Notes: a model not told the origin generated them from the letters alone. Counted from the stretch's first letter, positions 32,851 to 43,781 are shown. The stretch: DNA of 64,000 nucleotides from Acanthaster planci (GCF_001949145.1 NW_019091402.1:1495050-1559049); one strand, 5' to 3'. Program-made: numbers and translations.

Positions 32851-33696
32851 TGTCATCCTTTTCAAATAAATTCATCTCCTAAATTCAACATAACGTCCTT
32901 TGGTGGTGACGATTTTCATTGCTACTAAAGGGTGATTATATCTGAAAATTTATTAAAAATTAATCTTATAACTAATGATTCCTTTCTCAAGCCGCACTGG
33001 CGCGTTAAGGCGTCATAATTTAATTTTCTGCAAGGGAGTCTTGATGGCTACATTTGTTCGGAAGTTAATTAGTAACGGAAGGGAATAATTTGTTGTAACT
33101 GCAATCAATTACCAGTTATCTGAAAACAAGGGGAAAAACGGTAAAATCTACATGCTCAGTGTTTCAAAATTTGGTTTCGGGCTTTTGACATATCAAAAAT
33201 GACAAAAACAATGAAAACTAAAGCAATTTTTCTTCCGCACAATTGTAACACAAAAAGAAAATGATGTTATCCAGCAAGCTTGACTCAGTCGCTGCCATAT
33301 TTCCAACACTTATGTTTGTAAACGTCATCATTGAGGATTCAATCTCATTGTTCTTTTTATCGCTGCAAAATATAAGTGTGCTTTTCTTTGGACGGATTGT
33401 AGGATCGAAGTGGCGAGTTCGCAACAAAATACATCAAGTGGAGTGAATAAAAAAGATCACTTAAATCTAAAGCGTTTGCTTTTTGCGTCCACTTTTCTTG
33501 GCAAACTTGTGGATTCCGTTAACACTGGATAGAACTGCCAATAATACGGGCGATTTACAACAGTGCACCTCCAAGACTTTGCAACGCGTTGGCCAATCAC
33601 GATGCGCAAAATCAGTCGACCCAACGCACGTTTGGAAAAGGTCGACAGATTTCTTCGATGATCATCGGAGTGTCTTGGTCGCTGCGTGGAATTGTG
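32851..33696. other. Intergenic leading into the gap
   Basis: No gene recognised. Bases 33542-33590 ('aatacgggcgatttacaa', 'ccaagactt') match the sequence just downstream of lectin pseudogene C at 28402-28440. The gap-adjacent edge therefore looks like lectin 3' flank. Confidence 0.45.
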
Positions 33697-34248
33697 NNNN
33701 NNNNNNNNNNNNNNNNNNNNNNNNNNNNNNNNNNNNNNNNNNNNNNNNNNNNNNNNNNNNNNNNNNNNNNNNNNNNNNNNNNNNNNNNNNNNNNNNNNNN
33801 NNNNNNNNNNNNNNNNNNNNNNNNNNNNNNNNNNNNNNNNNNNNNNNNNNNNNNNNNNNNNNNNNNNNNNNNNNNNNNNNNNNNNNNNNNNNNNNNNNNN
33901 NNNNNNNNNNNNNNNNNNNNNNNNNNNNNNNNNNNNNNNNNNNNNNNNNNNNNNNNNNNNNNNNNNNNNNNNNNNNNNNNNNNNNNNNNNNNNNNNNNNN
34001 NNNNNNNNNNNNNNNNNNNNNNNNNNNNNNNNNNNNNNNNNNNNNNNNNNNNNNNNNNNNNNNNNNNNNNNNNNNNNNNNNNNNNNNNNNNNNNNNNNNN
34101 NNNNNNNNNNNNNNNNNNNNNNNNNNNNNNNNNNNNNNNNNNNNNNNNNNNNNNNNNNNNNNNNNNNNNNNNNNNNNNNNNNNNNNNNNNNNNNNNNNNN
34201 NNNNNNNNNNNNNNNNNNNNNNNNNNNNNNNNNNNNNNNNNNNNNNNN
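33697..34248. other. Assembly gap of 552 N
   Basis: All bases are N. The size may be nominal. Reading frames that span it are meaningless. Flanking sequence on both sides resembles lectin-unit flanks. Confidence 0.99.
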
Positions 34249-34420
34249 AAGGAGACAGCTGAAAAAGCCGAGTTTGTGCTGATTATAATCTTGATCAGGA
34301 CAACGAATAAAAGATAACGTTCCTATGGCTACGTATTGCCTGTGCTAATTCAATGTGAACATTAAATTCTAAGGGAGATGATAAATGACACGAGCCCTGC
34401 CAAACGGCAGGCATTGTCAT
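34249..34420 (-). promoter_or_regulatory. Class I lectin 5' flank abutting the gap
   Basis: Contains 'gtgctgattataat', 'gaataaaagataac', 'ttcctatggctacgta' and 'gggagatgataaatg' in the same order as the upstream flanks at 25007-25110 and 5040-5130. In those copies the AT-rich block lies 130-150 bases from the start codon. A start codon is therefore expected near 34.1 kb, inside the gap. Confidence 0.6.
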
Positions 34421-35929
34421 GTGATACAACAGATATTGTTCTTTTATTCAAACTGACTCCCTTGACAGTGACTATTTGTTAACGCTAACGACAGGGTGAT
34501 TAACTGTGCACAGTATCACATTTAAATTGCCACTTATGACTCCTTTCGCAGGCTAGAACTGCCCTTTATGCTTATTAAGAGATAAAAACTGAAAGACCGG
34601 CGATGATATCGAAATAAAAATTAAGAATGCTGAACAAATCAATTATTGTTGCATTTGCAAATTACACTACACCTGTACATTCAATATGGTGGGATATGAT
34701 GTGTAAATTCCAATGCGTTGGCCATGCCCCCTTGTTATGAGTTGGTCTTTTATACTTGAGATACTATGAAGGTGCCACACAAAGAAAACTACGGGAAAGG
34801 TGCAAGATTGTTGTTCTCTGTCTACAACACCGATATTTATTGATAAATATATTACTGGTTAGAAGGCAACAAGGTGCGGATCTATTGCTGTGTATCCAGG
34901 GTAACAAGATTAAGATTATTGACACCATTGCAAATTTGATGTTATTCCAATATCTTGAAAATAATGTCAGTTTTGATGTGAGTTTTGCCTGATCAAAAAC
35001 AAAATTAAAACTCAAGTCCTGCGTTGCGATCATAAAATTACAGGATTGAAAATAAAGCTGTACGGGTCGCATTTTGTTATCAATTCAAAATTTACGATTC
35101 GGAAAATGACATTTGTTGAATTCAAAGCTAATGGGGTCCTATAAGGGCGTTTTGATCAAATTCTTCTCTTTGCAACGGCTTATTTACACCTTTCTACCGA
35201 AAGAAATTTGGTTGGGAGGGAACGACACATTTTCCCTGAAAGTTAACTTGTTTAACTTGAACCTATTCCAGCTTACTTAACCTTCAAACTAGAGCCGTGT
35301 TATTTTAGCCTCTATCACACAACGAAGCTTGGGGAAGGAGGGGGCGGATTCTGCCCCTCTCAGCTGTGCTGTGCGTAATTATTTGAATCTTGCTAAGTTG
35401 GATACGAAGTTGGATGCCACTGCGAAGTTGGTTTTGTTGTTAGAGTCATTTGAAGTTCAAGACTTCATGCGTGCCAATCAGTGTGAATTGAGTACTGCGA
35501 TGGAAAAGTATACATATTTTTAACTAACCTGTCTCGCAAAAATTTGCCCTTCCCAACAACTGTCCCTTCTATTTTCACAAATTGTGTGTCAAAATTACTG
35601 CAAAATGTTACTATAAATATTCCTTACGTCTCAGATCCTGAACATTTGCACTGCAGCGATATCAAAGAAAAATGTGAGGGGGGACAGATTCCACCCCGGT
35701 TCTTTTACGGTTAAATCCATTTGTTTGCACAGAAGAGGAATTTCCTTATTCTAATACGAGGATGGTGAGGGCCTAGGGCAACAGCACTGTACCAAAGAAA
35801 CTTGAATCCAATTGGTAATGGAACAAACGAGCGAATGGTTAGTTTTTTCCTGAATATGCTGCTTGACGAAAAGGTAAACATTAAAAGACAAGATGGCATC
35901 TTCCTGAATACCGATCAAGCACAAAGTGC
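34421..35929. other. Intergenic, no gene recognised
   Basis: A 64-residue plus-strand frame at 35329-35523 has a regular helical composition but no family I recognise and no splice or homology support. Nothing else notable was found. Confidence 0.4.
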
Positions 35930-36433
35930 AAGTTTTAACATCCAGTCTGTCACACACTGAGCCGATTTGGAAAAAAAACAAAACGCTTCGAAATTCTTCT
36001 CTAGAAATCTAATGCAAATTTACAAGCAGACGGCATCAGAATAAAATACCCTCGACTCGAGCATTTTTTTTAAACAGTATCAACCACCAAAAAGGTATGT
36101 CAAAACTTTATAAGTTTAGCTACGTTCCAAACTCGTGAACATGCAGTAACATTATGAATAACATCATAAGAAATTTGATTTGAAGTGCGATAAACAGACA
36201 CGGGAAGAAGAAATATCTGCAAATTTCGTTAACAATTGAAACCAACGCTACTATGCATTTTTGCTTCCATTTCGAGTTAAGCCCTTTCTGTTTCAAATAT
36301 TTCTCATCCTTTCGCCTGAGTCTCTCTTCTCCTTTAGGACTGTAGTGAAAAACCAAGAGTCAACAAAATTATGATTAACAACCAAATCAAGATTGTTTTC
36401 AGCATTGTGACCACTTTTACATCACTGTAAAAT
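35930..36433 (-). repeat. Conserved 3' flank of lectin copy 7
   Basis: Matches the 3' flanks of copies 1, 3 and 4 and of pseudogene B ('gaaattcttctctagaaat', 'aatttacaagcagacggcat', 'gagtctctcttctccttta'). Confidence 0.55.
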
Positions 36434-37225
36434 CTAAGCGATGCAAATTTCTGAGTAGATACAGAAATCCCTGATGGTTTGAAACTTGTCCTTGTCTTCG
36501 GAGCTTGTGCTGTTGTTCAGCTGGCACAGTTTTTTCCCCTCTCTGCCTTTCTTGATGTTGAAGGAGCGACATCCAGGCTCCTCATTGCAGGCCGAGCCAC
36601 AGGAGGAGACGCTCTCGGTGCTGAACTCCCGAACGACGTGGTCAAGGAGGCAGGTTGAGTTGAGAATGCGGCCGTGGACGTTGGTAGAGAAGCAGTAGCG
36701 ACGGGGTTGGGTTGGGTGATGGGTACAGTTAGCCTGGAGAACACAAAAGGCACCATGGGAATCCATACAGCTACTGTCATCCATCTTATTATCATGTCTT
36801 GCACCTATTGCAGCACAATCTTGAATCTCTCCAGTGTTATCCGGTTGCCCAGGTTGCCATCCCATGAACGGCTTGCTCCCTTCCTGGCCATCACACTTCC
36901 AGTTTCCTTCGACTTCAATGTCATTGCAAGCAACCCAGACGTAGTAGTCACTGACCTTCTGCCGTGCCAAATTCACCATGAACTTCATTTCTTGTTGGGA
37001 GCGAGGAGCAGCCATCTTGCCTCCCATCTCTTGACAAGCTGACTTACTGCTTTCCCAGTCAGCCTTTGATTCAGTGAGGCGATAGCAAGCTTTCCTCCAC
37101 AGTTGCCACCCCGACGGACAGGAACAGTTCATGGCAGGCAGAGAGGGACAGAAGTCTGACCCCCATGCAGCATTGATGGCTGCAGTGATGGCTACAAGGC
37201 CAACAACTTTGAACACTAAGTACAT
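36434..37225 (-). CDS. Secreted C-type lectin with PAN/apple-like domain, intact copy 7
   Basis: An intact single exon of 263 residues from the conserved MYLVFKVV start, with one extra residue in the signal peptide relative to other copies. The frame stays open upstream to 37348 (41 more codons), but that extension lies in sequence homologous to the 5' flank of copy 3 and is not conserved as protein, so it is rejected. CTLD about 34-161 with QPDN at 127-130 and MDD. PAN-like domain from about 176 (CLLDH, SCGSAC, CRSF, CQLNN). The second-half CTLD loop reads TGEIQDC. The upstream flank is class II. It is the last complete lectin before the ENPP gene. Confidence 0.88.
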   Translation of the reverse strand: MYLVFKVVGLVAITAAINAAWGSDFCPSLPAMNCSCPSGWQLWRKACYRLTESKADWESSKSACQEMGGKMAAPRSQQEMKFMVNLARQKVSDYYVWVACNDIEVEGNWKCDGQEGSKPFMGWQPGQPDNTGEIQDCAAIGARHDNKMDDSSCMDSHGAFCVLQANCTHHPTQPRRYCFSTNVHGRILNSTCLLDHVVREFSTESVSSCGSACNEEPGCRSFNIKKGREGKKLCQLNNSTSSEDKDKFQTIRDFCIYSEICIA

Positions 37226-37625
37226 GGTGACTCTCAGACAGCTAGTAGCACAGTTGTGAAGAGTATTAGACTGATGCGTTTCCATCACCTTCGTATGTGA
37301 CTCTGGGAATTGGGACCCCATGACGACAAATAAAACACGAAGTCTCAAAATCAGCGATAAAACCAGATGACGATGTCAGCTATCGTTGCTGTTGTTTTTT
37401 GGACTTTGCACATTCGCTTTTTAAATTTTATGGTAAGGGAAAATGGCACGAGATGTCACAGAAAGCAGCCATTTTCATTCGGCGAAAGGCATTGTTCATT
37501 ACATTGTGTTTGACTTTCCGACGTGGCAATTGTACCACGGATGAGCTGCTTCATTAATGAGCAGTGCGTAACGGCCCACTGCTTATACATAAGAGAAACT
37601 GAAAGATACTGAAAGATCGCTGATG
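37226..37625 (-). promoter_or_regulatory. Class II 5' flank of lectin copy 7
   Basis: Homologous to 20875-21360 upstream of copy 3 and partly to the orphan flank at 17180-17890. Conserved features are the 'accagatgacgatg' block, 'cattgttcattac', and the small palindrome around 'gcagtgcgtaacggcccactgc'-like text near 37562. Confidence 0.6.
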
Positions 37626-38205
37626 AAATTTCGAGACCAGCTGCTACATTCACCGATAATAGACCGACCAGTCCGAAGCAGTTGGGCAGAAATTATGGTT
37701 GACAATCGCATTTCTTTGTTGTCTTTGTGGTAGCGAACAATTAGTAATTGTTGGCGATATCAAGGGCGATGATTGCAGGAAGTCATGCATCAATTAAGCT
37801 TTCATGAGTTTGGCAACATGACCATTCAACTGTAAAACTGAGAAGAGATAATATATCTACCAATGGAAATAATTCTGTGGAGAGAAACACAGAAAAATAC
37901 GAAAGCCCCGTAGTGCGGTCAAGCACATATTTTCATCAAGTATATTTTTCAAAGTTTGTTTTTATGAAGTATACATTTTCCAAGTTCTTTTCTACGAGAT
38001 ACATTTTACCAAGTTAATTTGCTCGAGTTCATTCCCGTAAGATCCCATAATAGAAACGTTTCTGTTTTGGGAAGTTAATCATTTTACGCGATGTATTTTT
38101 TCCAAGTTGTTTTTCGGAGATTTTTTTCAAGTTCGTTTTAATGAGTTATATATACAGTATATTTGACTAAACATTTACCAATTGTCAACGTTTGGTTATT
38201 GACGG
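37626..38205. other. Intergenic; tandem 'tttccaagtt' phrase
   Basis: The first part continues the class II outer flank (matching 17640-17800). From about 37930 to 38130 a short phrase of the type 'atttttccaagttngttttt' is repeated about six times with drift, a degenerate minisatellite of roughly 30-40 bases per unit. No gene recognised. Confidence 0.5.
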
Positions 38206-38475
38206 TATCAAAACGCAGAATTTATGTTTAATTTCATTGTTCCTTTTATTTCTTTGAACCATAACACATGGATCTCGGATGACTTGATCCAGGAGGCAGA
38301 TTGAGTTGAGAATGCGGCCATGGGTGTCGGTAGAGAAGCAGTAGCGACGGGGTCGGGTTGGGCGATGAGTACAGTTAGCCTTACGAACACAAAAGACATC
38401 ATTAAAGGGATCAAAACGCAGGATTTATTTAGGTTTAATTTCATAGTTCCTTTCATTTCTTTGAACCATAACATA
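38206..38475 (-). pseudogene. Lectin fragment flanked by direct repeats
   Basis: A minus-strand fragment of about 120 bases (38275-38400) matches the junction of CTLD and PAN (antisense 'cagattgagttgagaatgcg', 'agaagcagtagcgacgggg'). It is framed by two direct repeats of about 62-66 bases (38206-38267 and 38410-38475), each reading 'tcaaaacgcag..tttat' to 'tttctttgaaccataaca'. The fragment could have been inserted into, or captured by, a repeat. Alternatively the direct repeats arose by tandem duplication around it. Confidence 0.75.
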
Positions 38476-38975
38476 TGCAGGTACGGAGTCTCATCTGAGA
38501 CATTATTAAACATGCCAAGTCTAATAGGGGGTCTTCCATTACATTGATATTAATTCTACAGCATGCAGTTGGAATATCAAATGACTATGGCTATGAGTGC
38601 CAGTCTGGTATTTTGCATTTTGTATGTATTATGTATTTTGCATTTTACCAGCAAATGTATAGTACTTTTACCAAGAGTGCATACTTTCAACCACACAAAA
38701 CACAAATTTGTCATTAAATATGTGACCACGATGACGCTGTCACTTGTCATTTGAAGTCACCCTCACAGCTGGCAGTAAGCAGTTTTACTGATCTGTGACT
38801 GTAGATCCGTAATAAATCTCACAAATAACGGTGATTTTGACCATAACAAGCATACCAAGAAAAATATTGTTTGTAAGTATTTAAATAGAATGTAATGTGT
38901 TTGTGAAGTAATAATTTTGACAAACACCTCAAATACATGATGTAGTAGGCACGTAATAAGTGGTCATGATTTTAT

Positions 38976-39173
38976 TTAGCTTTTGGTGGAGGCACTTAGA
39001 GCAACTGTTAAAAGAATCAAGGTGGTGTGACTGCAGAGGGCGCTAACTCCACATCCGGGCGGTGACGTAGGTGGATGCTCAGATACCAGCATGTCTTTGT
39101 AATTATCTCGGGATCCATTGTTGGGAGCTGGCACGATGTCAAGCAGTTCGCACATCAGGGGATAAATGTTTAC
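38976..39173 (-). CDS. ENPP-like gene, last exon
   Basis: 65 residues beginning VNIYPLMCELL, with the family motif PAPNNGS, then a Pro-rich linker and a hydrophobic tail (LILLTVALSAS) ending in a stop. The acceptor reads CCAACAG and phase is 0. The tail fits a GPI-attachment signal. Confidence 0.88.
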   Translation of the reverse strand, partial: VNIYPLMCELLDIVPAPNNGSRDNYKDMLVSEHPPTSPPGCGVSALCSHTTLILLTVALSASTKS

Positions 39174-42100
39174 CTGTTGGAATTCATTAAAAAAAATCAT
39201 CGAATCAATCATCAAATTCATCAACAATGTGTTAAGAACTTTGCTCAATGTGACCTGCCTACCATGGCGCTATTGTAAAGAAAAATGCAAAAGCACCATA
39301 GCGTGCCTTTTTAGTTAATTTGTTGATGACTTTAAATGTTTTAACTTATGGCTTTCGTTGGCTCCTTTTAATCATCTGACTTAGCAGGAGTAAATCGAAC
39401 CTGAAAAAGAGGATCGTTACTCAAGGAAAGCCTGAAGTTTAAGTTAGGCACGTCTTGGGGAAGTCGTTTGCTTTTAAGAAAAATAGCTTAAGAAGCGAGT
39501 TGTGGCGGAGTTTATTATGGTTAAAAGGGAACGTCCAAAGACGAACGCATGACTGCTTGCACTAAATTCCTACTCTTCGAGACTCTTCGTTGCTATTGAA
39601 AAGAATCTTTGATGTGCTCGAAAGTAACAAGACAGAAAAGGGTGTCTGTGAAATAAATAGAACAAGAAGAACACGTCAAAGTCTTCTTTGAGGGAGATAG
39701 TCCTACCGATTCAAAGTGTCTGGCGCGATACCCCTTCCTGAAGCTGGGTCCCTGGGCGTAGAAAGATGATTTCATGGTCATGTCCCGATTGTCGTAACCA
39801 TGGCCGGCTTTATCGGTAACTTCCGATTGATTAACTTGCTTTAATCAATAAGACATGAAAGAGATAACCTAATCGTTTTTGATGAATGCTTGGGCGCAGA
39901 CCCTGTTGGGGGTATTTATCCCACCACATTTTGGCAGAGAGATAGGCTATTGAACCCCCCTGAAAAAAAAAACTCAAGGAAGAGAGTAAGGAAATTTTCA
40001 GGACTTCCCAATAAACAAGTGTATTTAAATTGCACTCAAAAGTGGGAAAACCTTCAAAGAGCCGTAAATAAGTCGTTCTGATGTAAGGCAGCTTTGCAGG
40101 TGTGTAATAGACATCTTCATTTTGTTAAAACACGCTGCTCAGTGTATACTGTACGTACGTGTACATAGCTTACCATTGAACTTGGTTTTTTGGTCATAGC
40201 TTGGAGTACTACCGAAAGAAATTGTGTCCAATTACTGTGTTTGGGGTTGTCCAAGACAAAGTGCAGATTCCAAAAAGAAAGAGATCTGGTTATTCAGATT
40301 TACCAAATGCAGAAAGCAGCGAATCGAATGGGTACAGTACCCGTACATGTGCATTGACCCAAGGAGGCAGATTGAACACTGGTAGGCTAGACGATGTTGC
40401 TATACCCCATGGGTGCGTTCGCACGGTTGCTCCTGTTATTACAGCAGGGACGTGTGCGCATTACACAAAGATGCAGGAGTATACTGCCCCTCTACCGAGA
40501 GTATATACTCTCGCATGCGCACGCAAGTCCCTTTTTTCAGTTATTACAATTTGTGAAAGCCATCTTCAGTCCAGTTGATTTCACCAGCTTATTGGAATGA
40601 TGCACATGTAGTGCTTCTGGACCCCAACGGAATGACATTTTTCTTTTTATTTTCTGATCTTTTCATACTTTGAATTGCTGGAAATTTCTCGAATAAGTCA
40701 GTATGGTAAAATGTAAATGTTTCGAAGGCAAGTCTTCCAAGGTTGTTATTTTAATGGAGTCGTTAGAGATATACCTTTAACCCAAACGGGGCTGGACAAC
40801 GAACCCCTTTGATATTGAAGGGAAAATGGAGTCAAGGTGCTCACTTTTGGAGACTAACTTGTGTCTTTTGACGGAGGTTATTTGGTAACAGGTCTTATGT
40901 TTCTACGCCTAAAATACCTTATACATAGTCCAGCCGATATCCATGTAGCCTATGAGTGGCAGGTTTCGTGGGTTGTCCGCGTAGTGAAACCACGGTGGAA
41001 ACTCTTCCTTCTTGTACATGTTAATTGACGGGTGAGCGGATTTCAACTTACTGTACACCTGTACAGTACAAATGTGATTCATAATAAGAGTACCAAATGC
41101 AGCGAAATGAATGGTTATTGTTGCCAGCTTTTTCATCAAGTGTAAAGTGAAGGCTTAACAGAGAGGGCGCTCTACAACACAAGGCTGCGTCTAATTATGT
41201 TACATGTACAAGTCTGTTCATGAGGTAGATGTATAGAAAGGAGAATATTGAAGTCTAGAAGTGAATAAGAAATGTGTTACAGAAGTGCAGGGACGAGGTG
41301 ACTAGAGTAGTCGACTGGTCACATAAATATATCCATTACATGTACTTTCTTCCTTACTCTCCAACGAAGTATTTTATATGTAAAAGAAAGCAAATCGTCG
41401 GAGAAGAGGGAAGTTGTCCCCCGCTGGATACGCCACCTATTTTTCCCCATCATCAATGAGCTATCAACAACTCAAACCGTGTAAAATGCAAAGGGGGCCA
41501 TAACGATGCATGAGGGCGCAGTCCACAAACGTGGAAAACAATCTCGCCCACTTCCATTCAGCACACAGCTTTGTTTATTTGTTGCAGTACAAGCAATCTT
41601 TACTGCGCTCTCACCAATGAATGCAGTTTATGAACATCCTAGAAACGATTAAAATTTAAACGAATTTAAGTTCGATTGTAGCAATATGGATGAACCATCC
41701 TTGGCCAAAATTGTTTGAAGAGAAAGTATTGCCAACTTCAGACTATAAAACCAAAATGGTTGATGAGTGCAGTACAGCGTGCGACTATGATTGTTTGCTT
41801 ATTAAAGACCTAAAACATAATGACGTAACGCAATACTTACCGTGGTGCATTGTGGGTGAAAGGTAGAGTCGACAGTCGCGCGCTAGCGCCAGATATTGTA
41901 AAAGGATTTTCAAATTAAGAAGACCTATATTTCCAAATGGTTCATGTTAACAATTGTGTGCTATTGTGTACATCAAACACACGACGAACGCCAGAGCTGC
42001 ATTTTTAAAGCATCCAGGAGACTGCAAGTTTGCTCCGTCTAAAGCCCGCAACATCTCGCATTACTGGCGATTGTTTCCGCCATCTTTGATTTTATACCCA

Positions 42101-43781
42101 CTTTTACCCACAATTCACTGCTGTAACCACTGCGTTTATTTTCAACAAGTCTATTGTCCGTTTGCCCTCATGCATTATTCTGGTTCCAAAATTTTAGACT
42201 CACATCACAGTTATGAAATTACCTGCTCCAGGGCGCCATCTACAGGCAAGATCTGAAACACAGACCCGCCGTCCGCGATGACAAAGTCTAAAAGCGATTC
42301 GTCGATGTACTCGAACATTGAAAGCGCTTTGTTGTTGGAGATATTAACCATGCCATGGTCACTGGCGACGATAAAATTCAAATTTTCTCGGACGCCAGTC
42401 TCCTCCATTTTGTCCAGAATGTAGGATACCAGCTCGTTCACCTCGTCTGCCACCTTGCCCGCTTCCTCACCGATTCCAGCAGCGTGTAACATGCTGTCTA
42501 GCTTGCCAACGTACAGGAACACGACATCCAGTCCGTCTCCGTACAGCCACTCGAATACCACATCCGCTCGATCCACAAGATTGACATATTTGTGGTATGT
42601 CTCACTGGTGTAAGGGACAAAGCGGTCCGGTAAGATGCCATCAATCGGCGTCTGTCCCCCTGGATACATGAATGAGCCCACTTTTAGACCTTGCGACTTG
42701 GCCGTGATCCAGAGGGGCTCTCCCGCCCAGTTGAACCACCAGGTGGTGTTCAGCATCTCTGACCAGCCGTTAGTCCTTTCACCAGTGACCGGATCAAAAG
42801 CTATGTTGTGTACGACACCATGGTGCTCAATGTAGAGCCCTACAACAGGAAATCCGTACAAATGTCGTTAACTGGGATTTACATGTGTATGGCTTTTTGC
42901 CGCATCGAGAAACATCTACAACCCAATTGTACAGCGTAGACCCTCTATTGTCAGGTAGAACTCCCTTGCCAACGCCAAACACTATGTTCTTGCAATAACA
43001 ATTTTAACTAGGGACTCTTCTCTCCAAGAAGTGACCAAATGGCGATGTTGAAAATCCTCGATTGCTGAACAACTTCGCAAATTCTTTTCCCCCAAAGTTA
43101 GGAGATTCGTGCAACTTGTTTGAAAGATTTTCAATCATAAATCATTTGCAAAGGACTGTATAAAATACAGCACAATATTTTCTCAGCTTTGAAAAACATT
43201 ACGATACTTTCAGATTCCTATGCTGTCCAATGATGGATTTCTTTTGATCGAAACATGTTTTAAATCTCACTAAAGCTCATAATATGAAAACCTAGATGGC
43301 AACTTATAATCGTGCCTCCATCCACGAGCCTCTCTTGAGTGTATGCTTTTACCTCTTTCATCAAAACTTGAATTTTACTGAGTATGGAAAGTCAAAAACA
43401 TATACAAAACAAGCTCAAGACAATATTCCAACGTAACTTGCAACGTAAAATACAGGAGTCGACCTGACACTCTTCAGCGATCGGCTCCTAAAGGATTTGT
43501 ACACGGTTGTTCAAATTCATTCATCGACCCTCTGTTAACCGTGGACCATCAGTTTGACAGTTGACACAGGTATATAAAGACTTTCAAAGGCGAAAGGTCC
43601 TGATTCCTGCTTCTGACCCACCTGTAGCAATGCTGAACATACTTGGTGCTGACCGTGTAATGAAGACGCCATCAAGCCACTCTGCCCGCACCCCCTGCCG
43701 CTCCAACCTGTCAAGGGCCGGCATATCATAGCCCAGTCGATCCCACCGGAAGCCATCCACCAGTAGAAAGAGAAGCTTTTC
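38976..43781 (-). CDS. ENPP6/ENPP7-like ectonucleotide pyrophosphatase/phosphodiesterase, five exons, 5' end missing
   Basis: Five exons join in continuous phase with GT/AG borders: 43781-43622, 42839-42223, 41058-40918, 39838-39707, 39173-38976. Together they encode 415 residues, so only a short signal-peptide exon is missing compared with a typical 440-residue ENPP6. Metal and catalytic residues are present. They are Asp in LLVDGFRWD, Ser in FITRSAPS at the nucleophile position (Thr in ENPP1-3, Ser in ENPP6/7), Asn in HHGVVHN, Asp and His in KLDSMLH, SDHGM, and His in GHGYDN. The C-terminus ends in a hydrophobic segment without cytoplasmic tail, as in GPI-anchored members. ENPP6/7 act on choline phosphodiesters or sphingomyelin. 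The residues near YPGG differ from mammalian ENPP6, so substrate is uncertain. Confidence 0.9.
39707..39838 (-). CDS. ENPP-like gene, fourth recognised exon
   Basis: 44 residues containing the zinc-ligand motif GHGYDNRDM and QGPSFRKGY. It ends ...HFES before a GTAGGA donor. I chose the acceptor ATTAAAG at 39839 because it keeps phase 0 with the preceding exon. A nearer AG would shift phase. Confidence 0.85.
40230..40385 (+). pseudogene. Possible THAP-type zinc-finger remnant inside an ENPP intron
   Basis: A 51-codon open stretch reads NYCVWGCPRQ, then a basic linker, then WLFRFTKCRKQRIEW. The CxxxC start followed by an F-R-F and R-K-Q-x-I-x-W pattern recalls the N-terminal THAP domain found in P-element-type transposases and host proteins. 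The C-x2-H-F end of a THAP finger is not seen. It ends at a stop and lies antisense in an intron, so it would be a transposon relic. Weak call. Confidence 0.3.
40918..41058 (-). CDS. ENPP-like gene, third recognised exon
   Basis: 47 residues from VYSKLKSAHP to GYMDIGWTMYK. The acceptor is TGTACAG and the donor is GTATTT, both in phase 0. Matches the ENPP segment containing YKKE, HY..NPR and GW. Confidence 0.87.
42223..42839 (-). CDS. ENPP-like gene, second recognised exon
   Basis: A 617-base exon beginning (G)GLYIEHHGVVHN and ending PVDGALEQ before a GTAATT donor. It holds the WWFNWAGEPLW segment, one metal pair (LDSMLH) and the second metal motif SDHGM. The exon starts after a TTGTAG acceptor and combines with one base of the previous exon to restore the TG-LY junction. 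Confidence 0.92.
43622..43781 (-). CDS. ENPP-like gene, first recognised exon with nucleophile
   Basis: 160 bases encoding EKLLFLLVDGFRWDRL through FITRSAPSMFSIATG. The acceptor is TCGGTAG and the donor is GTGGGT. It contains the first metal Asp and the serine nucleophile. The exon upstream of it, carrying the signal peptide, was not found. No minus-strand frame between 43782 and about 46590 offers a convincing hydrophobic N-terminus. Confidence 0.9.

Noticed and set aside
33483-34317. Long plus-strand frames of 198-259 residues
   Set aside because: They exist only because the N run is read as open codons.
37226-37348. 41-codon N-terminal extension of lectin copy 7 (and 10 codons for copy 4 at 24878-24907)
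   Set aside because: The extension falls in conserved 5' flank DNA, is not conserved as protein, and would bury the signal peptide.
42635-42835. 66-residue plus-strand frame
   Set aside because: Antisense to the large ENPP exon; no own domain.
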